Assembly: GCA_000146855.1 (NCBI GenBank)
Contig: GL405246.1
Location: forward strand, 776,580-821,895
Source of the DNA: [Eubacterium] yurii subsp. margaretiae ATCC 43715
GTDB lineage: Bacteria; Bacillota; Clostridia; Peptostreptococcales; Filifactoraceae
Direction: 5' to 3'
Length of the DNA stretch: 45,316 nucleotides
Part shown: positions 33,900-42,309 of the stretch, one piece after another
How positions within the stretch are numbered: position 1 is the stretch's first letter
Layout: every line of letters starts with the position of its first letter
The notes under the pieces: generated by a model
The model's input: the letters and a program-made list of their open reading frames with translations, nothing else
What the model was told of the DNA's origin: nothing
The model's database searches: none
Translations under genes and position numbers: made by a program

Positions 33900-34841
33900 T
33901 CAAAGTTGTTTTGCATGATTTAGTATGCTTTGAATCTTATCTACTATTATTTTTTTAAGTTTTTTTGGCTTAATTGAAATTATTTCTTTCCCAAAGGACA
34001 TAAGGTAATTTGAAATAAAATCTTCTTCATTTTTGTTGTAATAACCGCCAATTATTGCCTTATTATCCTTATAAATTAATTTCATCGACGGATAGTTTTC
34101 TTTGATGAAAATATCTACTCCCTTTTTTGTTATAGTAATTTCAAATTCTACTGCGTCTTTTTCTCTCAGATTAGTTCTGATAAAGTCGTCAGTATTTGTA
34201 ATTTCTAAAGGAGTTACTTCTCTATTTTCGCTTATGGAAATTATCTTATCGCAACGAAAGACATTTATACAATTAAGTAGGTGATTATAGGCTGTAGTGT
34301 ACCATTGTCCGAAAGAGGTAGAAACATTTAAAAATTGAACTGTATATTTATAGTCCTTATCAGAACGTCTATACATTATGTCGCTTGTATTGCCGTTTAT
34401 GGCTGAATATAGAATATCTTTGAGGAAGATACAGTCATTAACTTGTTTTGATGAAGAGAAACTGAAGACTGTTTCCATTTTTTCTAAATTAAGTCTGTTT
34501 TTTTCTGAAATACATGATTCAAATTTTTCCTTGAGTTTTTGTAAGTCCAGGTTAAATGGGGTAGATTGAAATCCTTTAAGTGTCAAGGTGGAAAAATATA
34601 TTGCATAGACTTCATCCATAGTGAAGATAATAGGGGATAGGAGACGATTTTTCAAAATACCATATCTACCATTTCTTCCATATTCAGAGAAAATAGGCAT
34701 ACCTATGGCTTCTAATGACTGAATATCTCTAATAGCAGTACTTTTGGAGATACCATATCTGTCAGTTAAATCCTTAAGGTTGAAATAGGACATATTATTG
34801 AGATAAATCATCATATCATTAAGTCTTTCAGATTTGTTCAT
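33900..34841 (-). CDS. WYL-domain (YafY-like) transcriptional regulator
   Basis: 313 residues. An N-terminal HTH_11 domain (about 3-60, FNLKDLTDRYGISKSTAIRDIQSL) is followed by a WYL ligand-binding domain. The WYL core reads QWYTTAYNH in place of the textbook WYL, followed by an RCDKI strand, and a C-terminal WCX-like part with YYNKNEEDFISNYLMSFG. Such proteins repress or activate neighbouring genes. It diverges from the S51 peptidase gene, the obvious target. The start is set at ATG 34841, nine bases after GGAG; two upstream in-frame ATGs (34865, 34856) lack one. Confidence 0.8.
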   Translation of the reverse strand: MNKSERLNDMMIYLNNMSYFNLKDLTDRYGISKSTAIRDIQSLEAIGMPIFSEYGRNGRYGILKNRLLSPIIFTMDEVYAIYFSTLTLKGFQSTPFNLDLQKLKEKFESCISEKNRLNLEKMETVFSFSSSKQVNDCIFLKDILYSAINGNTSDIMYRRSDKDYKYTVQFLNVSTSFGQWYTTAYNHLLNCINVFRCDKIISISENREVTPLEITNTDDFIRTNLREKDAVEFEITITKKGVDIFIKENYPSMKLIYKDNKAIIGGYYNKNEEDFISNYLMSFGKEIISIKPKKLKKIIVDKIQSILNHAKQL

Positions 34842-35012
34842 TTTAGTTTTCTCCATTGTATACATAAATTTATTTAGAAAATGCAGATAGTTATATAATA
34901 TAAGTTCATACCAAGATTTAATAGAATAGTTCCAAAATTTAGTGATTAAGTTTAGTTTTGATATTATTTTTAACCAAAATTAAACAATTATAATAGTAAA
35001 AGGTGTCATATT

Positions 35013-35040
35013 TTGAAACCTTTATGTATTATACTATAAA
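35013..35040 (+). promoter_or_regulatory. Sigma-A promoter of the S51 peptidase gene
   Basis: TTGAAA, then 16 bp, then TATAAA, about 28 bases before the ATG, so the leader is very short. The 34842-35012 remainder has no clear feature. Confidence 0.5.
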
Positions 35041-35068
35041 TATAATAAAAATACGAGGAGAAAATAAA

Positions 35069-35686
35069 ATGAGTAGAAAACTGTTCTTGAGTTCATCATT
35101 TAGTGATGTATCACAATTATTGACTGAATTATTAGGAGATTTGTCAAATAAAAGAGTAACGTTCATACCTACTGCAAGTAAGGTTGAAAAAGTTAATTTC
35201 TTTGTAAAATCAGGGAAAAAAGCCTTAGAAAAAATGGGTGCAGTAATAGACGAGCTTGAATTATCCACAGCTACTGCAGAAGAAATAAAAACTAAGATTG
35301 AAAAAAATGACATTATATATGTAAGTGGTGGAAATACTTTCTTTTTATTACAAGAGATGAAGAAAACAGGAGCAGATAAGTTGATTATTGAAGAGATAGG
35401 TAAGGGAAAGCTATATATAGGAGAGTCTGCCGGTTCTATAATTACATCTCCTAATATAGAATATATAAAGCTTATGGATCCAGTAGAAAAGGCTCCGGAA
35501 TTAAGCGATTACAATTCACTTAATTTAGTAGATTTTTATATATTACCTCATTATAATAATTTCCCTTTTAAAAAAGTTGCTGATAAAATCTTTGAACTAT
35601 ATTCAACAAAATTACCTTTACGCACTATAAGTAATGACGAGGTAATTTTGGTTGATGGAGATAAGGTTGATATAAAACATAAGTAG
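35069..35686 (+). CDS. Peptidase S51 / PepE-like protein
   Basis: 205 residues of the S51 family. YVSGGNTFFLLQ forms the nucleophile-side loop, Ser120 in GESAGSII is the expected nucleophile, and His161 in LPHYN is the expected base. Known members are dipeptidase E, which cuts Asp-X dipeptides, and cyanophycinase. The length suits PepE (about 230) or the shorter uncharacterised Firmicute members. The start is ATG 35069 after ACGAGGAG; an earlier in-frame ATG at 35003 would add 22 residues without a ribosome binding site. Monocistronic with its own terminator. Confidence 0.82.
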   Translation: MSRKLFLSSSFSDVSQLLTELLGDLSNKRVTFIPTASKVEKVNFFVKSGKKALEKMGAVIDELELSTATAEEIKTKIEKNDIIYVSGGNTFFLLQEMKKTGADKLIIEEIGKGKLYIGESAGSIITSPNIEYIKLMDPVEKAPELSDYNSLNLVDFYILPHYNNFPFKKVADKIFELYSTKLPLRTISNDEVILVDGDKVDIKHK

Positions 35687-35710
35687 TAAGACAATTTAAA
35701 TTTAGCGTTT

Positions 35711-35750
35711 AAAGGCTCGATAAGTATTTGTTTGTACTTAGCGAGCCTTA
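35711..35750 (+). terminator. Terminator of the S51 peptidase gene
   Basis: AAGGCTCG and CGAGCCTT flank further pairing of TAAGTA with TACTTA. The following T-run is short. Confidence 0.65.
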
Positions 35751-35867
35751 ATATTGTTTAATTCTAATATTCTTTTAATTAATCTGTATAGACCTTGGAT
35801 TTATTTTCTATATTTAATAAATAATAATTAAATTGTTCTAATAAATATTAGTATAGGGTATTAAATT

Positions 35868-37094
35868 CTAATTATTCAACATAGAAACGTCCCATAGTTT
35901 TTCAGACTTTGCTATCATAAGATTTGCAACCAAGTCTCCTGTTACGTTAAGTGATGTAAATGCCATGTCAAGCAGTCTGTAAAATGCAGCTATAGGTCCC
36001 ATAAGGTCAAATGGAAGTCCAAGTATTGACAGGAAGCTTGCACCTAAGATTATTCCTCCTCCGGGAATACCGGGTGCTGCCATATTGATGAGTGTAGCTA
36101 CAAAAATAAGTGTTACAATTTGACCAAGTGACAGATTTATTCCGTAAAAATCAGATACGAATACTGCAAGGCACGAAAATGAGCAGGCACCTCCACACAT
36201 ATTTATAGTACAGCCCAAAGGTAGGGTGAATTTTGTAATGCTTTCAGGTGCTTTGTAATCTTCAAGGCTCACATTTATAGACGTAGGTAGTGTAGCAGCT
36301 GATGAAGTGGTAGACAGTGTTACCAGCCATACCTTATACATAGATTTTGTAAGTTTTACTATACCCATATTAGTGTATAAGAAAAGTGGAAGACACATAG
36401 CAATGATGTAAGTCAAGACGCAGGCAATATAGCAGGTGATGATGTATTTGCCAAGTGCTGAGAATATTCCAAGTCCGTATTTAGCAATTGAAAAAGCCAT
36501 AAGTGACATTACACCTATAGGAGATGTCTCCATTACCATATCCAAAAGTTTGAAAAATATTACACTTAAAGTGTTGATAAATGTTATTGCAGGCTTACCC
36601 TTTTCACCGGACATTATAACAGCTACCGAAAATAATATAGTAAAGATGATTACAGGTAATATCTTGCCCTCTGCCATAGCCATCAAGGGATTGTCAGGGA
36701 ATATATTTACAAAAAAATCTGATATAGATGGAGTTGTAATCTCCTGTTCAAATACAGGCGGATTGGTAAAAACTACATTTTTACCAGGTCTTATGGCATA
36801 AGCCACTATGAGGGATACTATACTGGAAAGTATAAACATTCCAACATAAAGGGCTACAGTCTTAAATCCTATTCTCCTTAAGTCCTTTGTGTTTTCAATA
36901 TTTACCACGCCACCTGCCACAGCGACAAAGATTATAGGAACTATCATCATCTTGATGAGCTTGAGGTAGACATCTCCGATAACCTTAGTATTGATTGAAA
37001 ATTCAGGCAATACAATCCCTATTATAATTCCAAGTACGAAGCCTATTGCTATTCTTATAAATAGATTTTTCTTTTTCATTATGGTTTCCAACAT
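35868..37094 (-). CDS. DAACS-family sodium:dicarboxylate/amino-acid symporter
   Basis: 408 residues, eight or so membrane helices plus two re-entrant loops. Family signatures visible: the serine-rich hairpin TTSSAATLPTSI, the substrate/sodium-site NMCGGACSFS and the PGIPGGG motif. Members (GltP/GltT, SstT, DctA) take up glutamate, aspartate, serine/threonine or C4-dicarboxylates with Na+ or H+. The substrate is not decidable here. ATG follows AAAGGAG. It lies 141 bases downstream of pheA on the same strand, separated by a hairpin, so possibly an independent unit. Confidence 0.88.
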   Translation of the reverse strand: MLETIMKKKNLFIRIAIGFVLGIIIGIVLPEFSINTKVIGDVYLKLIKMMIVPIIFVAVAGGVVNIENTKDLRRIGFKTVALYVGMFILSSIVSLIVAYAIRPGKNVVFTNPPVFEQEITTPSISDFFVNIFPDNPLMAMAEGKILPVIIFTILFSVAVIMSGEKGKPAITFINTLSVIFFKLLDMVMETSPIGVMSLMAFSIAKYGLGIFSALGKYIITCYIACVLTYIIAMCLPLFLYTNMGIVKLTKSMYKVWLVTLSTTSSAATLPTSINVSLEDYKAPESITKFTLPLGCTINMCGGACSFSCLAVFVSDFYGINLSLGQIVTLIFVATLINMAAPGIPGGGIILGASFLSILGLPFDLMGPIAAFYRLLDMAFTSLNVTGDLVANLMIAKSEKLWDVSMLNN

Positions 37095-37153
37095 AATATC
37101 AACTCCTTTTCATAATATAGTAATAAGTATTTAAATGTCATGTCTTGATATTA

Positions 37154-37199
37154 TTTACAACTCAATACTCTATTGTGCTAATGGTAATTGAGTTGTAAA
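37154..37199. other. 13-bp perfect inverted repeat, pheA to symporter gap
   Basis: TTTACAACTCAAT (37154-37166) pairs with ATTGAGTTGTAAA (37187-37199). There is no adjacent T-run on the minus strand. It may be an operator for the symporter or an mRNA hairpin. Confidence 0.5.
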
Positions 37200-37235
37200 G
37201 TATTTTAATGACAATTAAATGGCTTATTAATAAAA

Positions 37236-38078
37236 TCAATTTGCGACCTTGTAAAGTCCCAATAAATTAAAGTAGGTCAGTTCACTTTTTAATTTATTTA
37301 GGGTGTCTTTCAGTTCTATAATAGATATATCCTTGCAATAAACATCCACAAAAAAACCGTACTCAAAAGAGTTTTTCTTAGTTGCCCTCGAATGTAGAGA
37401 AAGCAGGTTGTAGTTTGATTTTGAAAAAATATTCAAAATCTTGGACAATTCTCCGGCCCTATGCTTTGTTTCAAAATAACATGTCATCTTTTCATAATCT
37501 GATATTTTATCAATCTCTTCCAACTTTTTTTCTACTTTTTTGAATATGAGAAATTTCGTCTTGTTTTCTTCCATATCCTGAACTGAAGGGATAAGTATCT
37601 TCATATCGTTTGTCTTTGCTGCAAGTGTACTTGCAAGAGCTCCATTTTTCCTATCTCCAAGATTTTTGATATAAGAGACTGACTTTGCAGTATCTTCATA
37701 AGATACCGGGCTTATATGCGGATGTTCTTTGAAAAATTCAAGACATTGGCTAAGTGCCTCCGGATGGGAGTATACATATCTTAACTGACTTATATCAGTA
37801 TCTTCAAAGCTGATTAAGTTGTGATGTACATCAACTAAGGTTTCACCTATTGCAAAAAAATCATTCTGATATTTCAATAAGTCAAGTGTCCTATATATCT
37901 GTCCTGTAGTAGAGTTTTCTACAGGAAAAACCCCAAAGTCAATACCTCTTTCATCCAAGGCATCAACTATAGGCGGAAAACCGTCAAAACCTCTAAACTC
38001 ATTTTTTTCACCGAAATAAGCAAGTGCCGCCATAGAACTGTATGCGCCATATACGCCTTGATATCCTATTTTAGCCAT
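37236..38078 (-). CDS. pheA: Prephenate dehydratase
   Basis: 280 residues, a monofunctional PheA: catalytic PDT domain (residues 1 to about 185; GYQGVYGAYS, FPVENSTTG, YSHPEALSQC, NKTKFLIF) plus a C-terminal ACT domain (about 198-275). It converts prephenate to phenylpyruvate. The usual TRF catalytic motif reads TKF, and the ACT ESRP motif for phenylalanine binding reads HSRA, so catalysis is probably retained but feedback control may be altered. There is no chorismate mutase domain. ATG follows AAGGTGATAAA. It lies 68 bases after tyrA, likely one operon. Confidence 0.88.
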   Translation of the reverse strand: MAKIGYQGVYGAYSSMAALAYFGEKNEFRGFDGFPPIVDALDERGIDFGVFPVENSTTGQIYRTLDLLKYQNDFFAIGETLVDVHHNLISFEDTDISQLRYVYSHPEALSQCLEFFKEHPHISPVSYEDTAKSVSYIKNLGDRKNGALASTLAAKTNDMKILIPSVQDMEENKTKFLIFKKVEKKLEEIDKISDYEKMTCYFETKHRAGELSKILNIFSKSNYNLLSLHSRATKKNSFEYGFFVDVYCKDISIIELKDTLNKLKSELTYFNLLGLYKVAN

Positions 38079-38146
38079 TTTATCACCTTCTTTATACTAA
38101 ATAATTAAGTAAAATACATATAATTAAAATGAAAATATATCTTGAA

Positions 38147-38995
38147 TTAAATTTTTCTGCTCTTTCTTCTTCTTGATTTTTCTAAAAATTCAAAAACTTT
38201 GTCATAATCATCATCTTTCAAGGATTTTGTCAAAAAATCTAAGTTTTTCTTGAAATGTTCAAGTTCTTCTAATAGAAATTCCTTGTTATAAAAAAATGTT
38301 TCACTCCAAAGATAAGGATTGATGTCTGATATTCTTGTCAAATCTTTGAAACTGCCACCTGCAAACTCATCCAAAGATGATTCAAAAGTAGGGGAGTTGG
38401 TAACGCATACAGATATGAAGTGCATCATATGAGAAGCATATGCCATTTTCTTGTCATGTTTAAGCATATCTATTGTTGATATTCTCTTACATCCTATGGC
38501 AAGTGCCAATTTTTTGATAAAATCTATATTTTCATCCTTGTTTTGCTCTTGAGGTATGATTATGTAGTTTTTATCCTTAAAAATATTTATATCCGCATTA
38601 TCAAAGCCCATGTACTGATTGCCCGCCATAGGGTGACCTGCAATATAGTCTACGTCATTCCTTAAAAATGTGCGTATATTTTCCATAATAAAAGACTTTA
38701 CTCCGGCAACATCAGTGATTATAGTGTTTGGTTTTAGATAATTTTGATTTTTCTTCAAAAAATCCACTATGTCTTTGGGATATAGAGCCATTATAAGTAC
38801 ATCTGTATCTTGCAATATTTCATCTATAGGCATATTTACTATAATTCCGCTTAATTGTGCTTTTTTAAGAGTATCAGGATTTTTGTCTATACCATATATT
38901 GCTATGGGAGCAATCTTTTCTTTTATTGCCATTGCATAAGAGCCACCCTCCATGCCAAGACCTACGATGGTGTACTTTTTGTTCTTAAGTTCCAT
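38147..38995 (-). CDS. tyrA: Prephenate dehydrogenase
   Basis: 282 residues, typical TyrA size. An N-terminal Rossmann fold has the NAD(P) motif GLGMEG (about residues 13-18). The helical dimerisation domain shows AGHPMAGNQYMG, MAYASHMMHFISVC and GGSFKDLTRI. It oxidises prephenate to 4-hydroxyphenylpyruvate for tyrosine. There is no ACT domain. The start is ATG 38995 after AAGGAGGAATCAATT; the longer frame to 39070 begins upstream of that ribosome binding site. With pheA it forms the terminal Tyr/Phe branch; no other shikimate gene is in the window. Confidence 0.9.
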   Translation of the reverse strand: MELKNKKYTIVGLGMEGGSYAMAIKEKIAPIAIYGIDKNPDTLKKAQLSGIIVNMPIDEILQDTDVLIMALYPKDIVDFLKKNQNYLKPNTIITDVAGVKSFIMENIRTFLRNDVDYIAGHPMAGNQYMGFDNADINIFKDKNYIIIPQEQNKDENIDFIKKLALAIGCKRISTIDMLKHDKKMAYASHMMHFISVCVTNSPTFESSLDEFAGGSFKDLTRISDINPYLWSETFFYNKEFLLEELEHFKKNLDFLTKSLKDDDYDKVFEFLEKSRRRKSRKI

Positions 38996-39435
38996 AATTG
39001 ATTCCTCCTTTTTTAATAAAGATACATCTGAAAAATCATATAAATCATTAACGGCTTTACAATTACGCAAGTTTTGAAAAACGACTAAATAATGCTGACA
39101 ATATCGAAAAATGAAAAAATTTTACTTTTATATATTTGCCATTTATTTGAATTTTAATATAGACAAAGTAAAAATAAAGTATTTTTTCAAGTATTTTACT
39201 TTGGTATTAAAGCATAAGTCATCATATTTCAAAAAAGTATTTCACCTTTTATACAACTATTTTAGTATAATGTCAAGTGAAATTTAAAAAAATGTGGTAT
39301 TTTTCAATAAGAAAGGCATAAAAATGGAAATGGATTCAATGTTCTCATCTCTTCCATTTCCGAATTTTTTAATTATAAATAGTATTTTTTCTCTTAAAAA
39401 AGTTTTATGTGTCAATATAATACAATACAAATTAC
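38996..39435. other. Gene-free stretch upstream of tyrA
   Basis: 440 AT-rich bases. They contain an AT hairpin (CAAAGTAAAAATA with TATTTTACTTTG, 39164-39203) and the minus-strand terminator at 39326-39361. I see no T-box or other aromatic-amino-acid leader signature. Confidence 0.5.
39326..39361 (-). terminator. Terminator of the 60-residue protein gene
   Basis: GGAAATGGA and TCCATTTCC form a 9-bp perfect stem around an 18-base loop. On the minus strand it is followed by ATTTTTATG. Confidence 0.55.
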
Positions 39436-39618
39436 TTAAAATAATGACATTACAGTACCTGCAATAGTTGATATTACCATTACAGAAAGTGCAGCTATTG
39501 CAATGTACATATTTCTTTTTTGCCTTGCTTGTCTGCTATTGGGCTTTTTTGGTCCATCTTCTGTTTTTCTAGCTCTACCTGAATTTATATTTTGCTTTTT
39601 CACTTTTTTTGATGCCAT
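39436..39618 (-). CDS. Small cationic single-helix membrane protein
   Basis: 60 residues: a basic N-terminal half (KKVKKQN, RARKTEDGPKKPNSRQARQKR) and one C-terminal membrane helix (about 37-58). The start is ATG 39618, four bases after TAGGAGG; the longer frame to 39645 begins upstream. It follows the cobalamin/selenium operon by 74 bases. No family recognised; the type is common as small conserved proteins in Clostridia. Function unknown. Confidence 0.65.
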   Translation of the reverse strand: MASKKVKKQNINSGRARKTEDGPKKPNSRQARQKRNMYIAIAALSVMVISTIAGTVMSLF

Positions 39619-39691
39619 GATACCTCCTAAGTATATTAAATTCAATCAAATTAATTGTAAACATTAAAAATACATTCATAAGTTCTAGTAA

Positions 39692-39931
39692 TTAATAGAT
39701 TTTAGTCGCAGAATTTTCAGACACTATGAATATACCCTTAATTTTCAGTTCCTTATCTATAATTAATTTTTTTGCTTTTTCAACATCATCATCGCCTATC
39801 ATCAATGATATACCACAACTGTTACTTATAGCTCTTGGAGTGGGTATGACCATCTTTTCAAAATGTTCCTCGCTAAAACACTTTTCAGCCATCATAGCAA
39901 AATTTGTAGTATCAAAGCTGATTACTGTCAT
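39692..39931 (-). CDS. DUF3343 putative Se/S carrier-like protein
   Basis: 79 residues of the DUF3343 family, often found beside yedF and thought to act in sulfur or selenium transfer. Visible features: a ferredoxin-like alpha/beta pattern, PTPRAISNSCGISLMI with the conserved Cys near residue 39, and a preceding Cys18. It starts 3 bases after the yedF stop with no strong ribosome binding site, so it is translationally coupled to yedF. No in-frame TGA (selenocysteine) is seen. Confidence 0.8.
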   Translation of the reverse strand: MTVISFDTTNFAMMAEKCFSEEHFEKMVIPTPRAISNSCGISLMIGDDDVEKAKKLIIDKELKIKGIFIVSENSATKIY

Positions 39932-39934
39932 ATT

Positions 39935-40534
39935 TTATATAGTAAGTTTGTTGGAAGATTGGTTGAGCGAGTCTACTATGTCATACATATTTCCGACACT
40001 TCCTACTTTTAATTTATCCTTGAGATTGTAAAAATCAAGGCAAGTACCACAAGATACTATTTCTGTACCTTCTTTTTCAAGTATTTGAAGATTTTTGACG
40101 GTCTCTTCATTTTCTGTTGTAAGTTTTACTCCGGAATTAAGAAACATCACTTTTTTAGGTAGAGGTTTTGATTGAGTTAGTGCAAATATGAAGCCTTTCA
40201 TAAGTGTGCCTCCAAGTGTATCATCGCCCACACCTAAAAAACAAGATTTTATAAGCACTGTCTGTCTATCATCAGCAATTTTTACATTATTACATACTTG
40301 ATTAGATGAAGTTGGAGCTGTCTTTTCTATGCTTACTACAAAATTGTCTCCTTGAGTTCTTGATGAAGATTTAAAACCCATGGAATTAGCAAGTTTTGTA
40401 AGGTTTTGTACAGCTATTTCGTTGTCAACAAGTACATCAAGCAAGACTTCTCCGTCTTTTTCAAGTTCTTGCTTTGCCTTTATCACAGGCATAGGACATT
40501 CTAATTTTGTGCAGTCAAGTAATTTACTTTCCAT
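39935..40534 (-). CDS. yedF: YedF-type sulfurtransferase-like selenium metabolism protein
   Basis: 199 residues. An N-terminal TusA/SirA domain (residues 1-70, motif LECPMPVIKAK with the reactive Cys13) is followed by a DsrE-like C-terminal domain (about 85-190, with GGTLMKGFIFAL and SCGTCLDFY). Genomic surveys link YedF with selenium use, probably handling persulfide or perselenide. That fits XdhC elsewhere in the window and DUF3343 directly downstream. ATG follows AAAAGGAGG; it lies 14 bases after the phosphatase gene. Confidence 0.9.
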   Translation of the reverse strand: MESKLLDCTKLECPMPVIKAKQELEKDGEVLLDVLVDNEIAVQNLTKLANSMGFKSSSRTQGDNFVVSIEKTAPTSSNQVCNNVKIADDRQTVLIKSCFLGVGDDTLGGTLMKGFIFALTQSKPLPKKVMFLNSGVKLTTENEETVKNLQILEKEGTEIVSCGTCLDFYNLKDKLKVGSVGNMYDIVDSLNQSSNKLTI

Positions 40535-40548
40535 AGATAATCCTCCTT

Positions 40549-41157
40549 TTATTTTGGTATAAAGTCGTATTTATCATCCTGTAAAAATTTTTTTACAGTA
40601 TTTTCATCTATCTCATAACCTATCAAAGAACATCCTGTTATTACAGGAAGTTTTGATATGTCTGAGGGATTTCTCTTTTCCATTATTGTTTGTATCGCCT
40701 TTACTGTGATACCATGTGTTACTATTAAAGAGTTTTCAAAACCCATTTGAATTATTTTATTAATACCCGAAGAAACTCTTTTTATAAGTGTTTCAAAATT
40801 TTCTCCACTTTTGTTATTATAGTTTAGCGGATCTTTTTCAAAATTTTCAAATTGCTCTTTGTAATCTGATTGTACTTGAGCTACGGTAAGACCTTCCCAA
40901 TCTCCAAAGGACATCTCCCTAAGCTCCGGTAAGAAGAGCATGAAATAATCATGATTTGCCTTTATATAGTGTGCTGTATCCTTTGCTCGTTTCAAATCTG
41001 AAGAAAAAATAGCATCAATATTAAAGTCTGATATTCTTTTCGATAATTCCTTGGCTTTAGTTATTCCCTCTTCCGTAAGAGCCGAGTCCATACAGCCTTG
41101 TAATCTTCCCTCAGTATTCCAAACAGTTTTACCGTGGCGTGTAATGTATAGTTTCAA
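40549..41157 (-). CDS. CobC-like histidine phosphatase
   Basis: 202 residues of the histidine phosphatase (phosphoglycerate mutase) superfamily: TRHGKTVWN with the phosphorylated His near residue 8, SSDLKRAKDTA, the FGDWEG motif and the second His in VTHG. Neighbourhood with cob(I)alamin adenosyltransferase suggests alpha-ribazole-5'-phosphate phosphatase (CobC) in cobalamin assembly; a general phosphatase is the alternative. The start is TTG at 41157, close after GTAGGAG; no ATG fits the conserved N terminus. Confidence 0.8.
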   Translation of the reverse strand: MKLYITRHGKTVWNTEGRLQGCMDSALTEEGITKAKELSKRISDFNIDAIFSSDLKRAKDTAHYIKANHDYFMLFLPELREMSFGDWEGLTVAQVQSDYKEQFENFEKDPLNYNNKSGENFETLIKRVSSGINKIIQMGFENSLIVTHGITVKAIQTIMEKRNPSDISKLPVITGCSLIGYEIDENTVKKFLQDDKYDFIPK

Positions 41158-41163
41158 TTTCTC

Positions 41164-41682
41164 CTACCTTTCTATACCTTCTCTTGACATCACGCCTTGA
41201 GTGTAATAATGTTTTATTTCTTTCATTTCCGTTACCAAGTCGGCAATTTCTATGAGTTTTTCATGTGCATATCTGCCTGTCAATATTACTTCAGTATTTT
41301 CAGGTCTTACTTTTAAAACATCAATCACATCGTCGACTGTTATAAGTTTTTTGTGTATGGCTATATTTATCTCGTCCATAACTACTATGTCGTACTTTTT
41401 TGTCAACATTTCTTTTTTTATATCAGAAAGTCCATCCTTTGCCATCTTTATATCTTCATCACTTGGATTATCAAAGATGAAATGTGGAGCTCCATATTGT
41501 CTTATAGTAAAATTAGGTAGTAAATCTACAGCCTTTAGCTCGCTGTAGTCCTGCCCTTTTAAAAATTGTCCAAAGAAAACATTGTAACCATTGCAAACAG
41601 CCCTTAATGATAGACCTAGGGCACAAGTAGTCTTGCCTTTTCCGTTTCCTGTGTATATCTGTACATAACCCTTGTCGTTCAT
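41164..41682 (-). CDS. cobO: Cob(I)alamin adenosyltransferase, CobO/BtuR type
   Basis: 172 residues, normal for the family. P-loop GNGKGKTT near residue 10, VVMDEINIAI (Walker B) and LTGRYAHEKLIEIADLVTEM, then the characteristic C-terminal YYTQGVMSREGIE. It transfers adenosyl from ATP to cob(I)alamin, giving coenzyme B12 for mutases and ammonia-lyases. ATG follows AAGAGGAA, 8 bases after the upstream membrane protein gene and 6 bases before the phosphatase. Confidence 0.93.
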   Translation of the reverse strand: MNDKGYVQIYTGNGKGKTTCALGLSLRAVCNGYNVFFGQFLKGQDYSELKAVDLLPNFTIRQYGAPHFIFDNPSDEDIKMAKDGLSDIKKEMLTKKYDIVVMDEINIAIHKKLITVDDVIDVLKVRPENTEVILTGRYAHEKLIEIADLVTEMKEIKHYYTQGVMSREGIER

Positions 41683-41690
41683 ATTTCCTC

Positions 41691-42188
41691 TTATTTTTTC
41701 TTCTTCTTATTGATTTTTAATTTTCTTCTAAGTACTCCGACAAAATCATTGTCTTCATCAACTTTTCCAATGAAAATTAGGTTTGCCCAGCCTTTTTTGT
41801 TAAGATTTACTTGGATTGAATTTTTCACTCTTTCAATATCTTTCATCTGTGAGTAAGCAGTAAATTTGCCTGAAAAATACATTCCGTTTTCAAAAAGTTT
41901 GATATTTTGTAATGAAATAAAAGCGACAATGGCAATAAAGTATAGGAATAGTAGCATGGTAAAAATCTTAGTAGCATTCTTGTCTTTTTCCATTATAAAC
42001 ATTGCAAGATAAAATACTCCAAGAACTATAAGCACATAAGCTACAGTCTTTACACTTGACCTGTGAGTATACTCCTTAATAAAGGCTCCGCCTTGCTTTT
42101 TGAGTTTGTAGTAGTGATAAGCCATATAAGCGGTATACCCTATGGTAACTACTATCATAAAAATATTTTGAATAATTGCATCTTTCAC
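41691..42188 (-). CDS. Four-helix membrane protein, unknown
   Basis: 165 residues starting with GTG at 42188 after AGGGGG. About four membrane helices (about 8-25, 45-63, 72-95 plus a weak one), then a C-terminal beta-rich part: LFENGMYFSGKFTAYSQMKDIE resembles the soluble PH-like part of DUF5673-type proteins. A Lys-rich end. First gene of the cobO-cobC-yedF-DUF3343 operon by spacing. Function unknown. Confidence 0.7.
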   Translation of the reverse strand: MKDAIIQNIFMIVVTIGYTAYMAYHYYKLKKQGGAFIKEYTHRSSVKTVAYVLIVLGVFYLAMFIMEKDKNATKIFTMLLFLYFIAIVAFISLQNIKLFENGMYFSGKFTAYSQMKDIERVKNSIQVNLNKKGWANLIFIGKVDEDNDFVGVLRRKLKINKKKKK

Positions 42189-42258
42189 GAAAATATCCCC
42201 CTAAATATTATTGTTATAAACCATATTATTATATCACAAATGCAAAAAAAATAAATAG

Positions 42259-42296
42259 CAAAAAAACAACACTGTTCAAAAATGAAAAGTGTTGTC
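42259..42296 (-). terminator. Terminator of the VanW-domain gene
   Basis: ACAACACT and AGTGTTGT flank a 14-base loop. On the minus strand a run of six T follows. Confidence 0.75.
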
Positions 42297-42309
42297 TTAG
42301 TGTAGAGTA

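Noticed and set aside
39324..39467. 47-codon plus-strand ORF with AAGAAAGG upstream
   Set aside because: It overlaps the terminator hairpin and the 3' end of a minus-strand gene, its sequence after residue 15 is AT-driven low complexity, and no domain is visible.
39692..40534. Selenocysteine codons in yedF or DUF3343
   Set aside because: Both frames are closed by TAA, and the conserved Cys codons are ordinary; no in-frame TGA or SECIS-like hairpin is seen.
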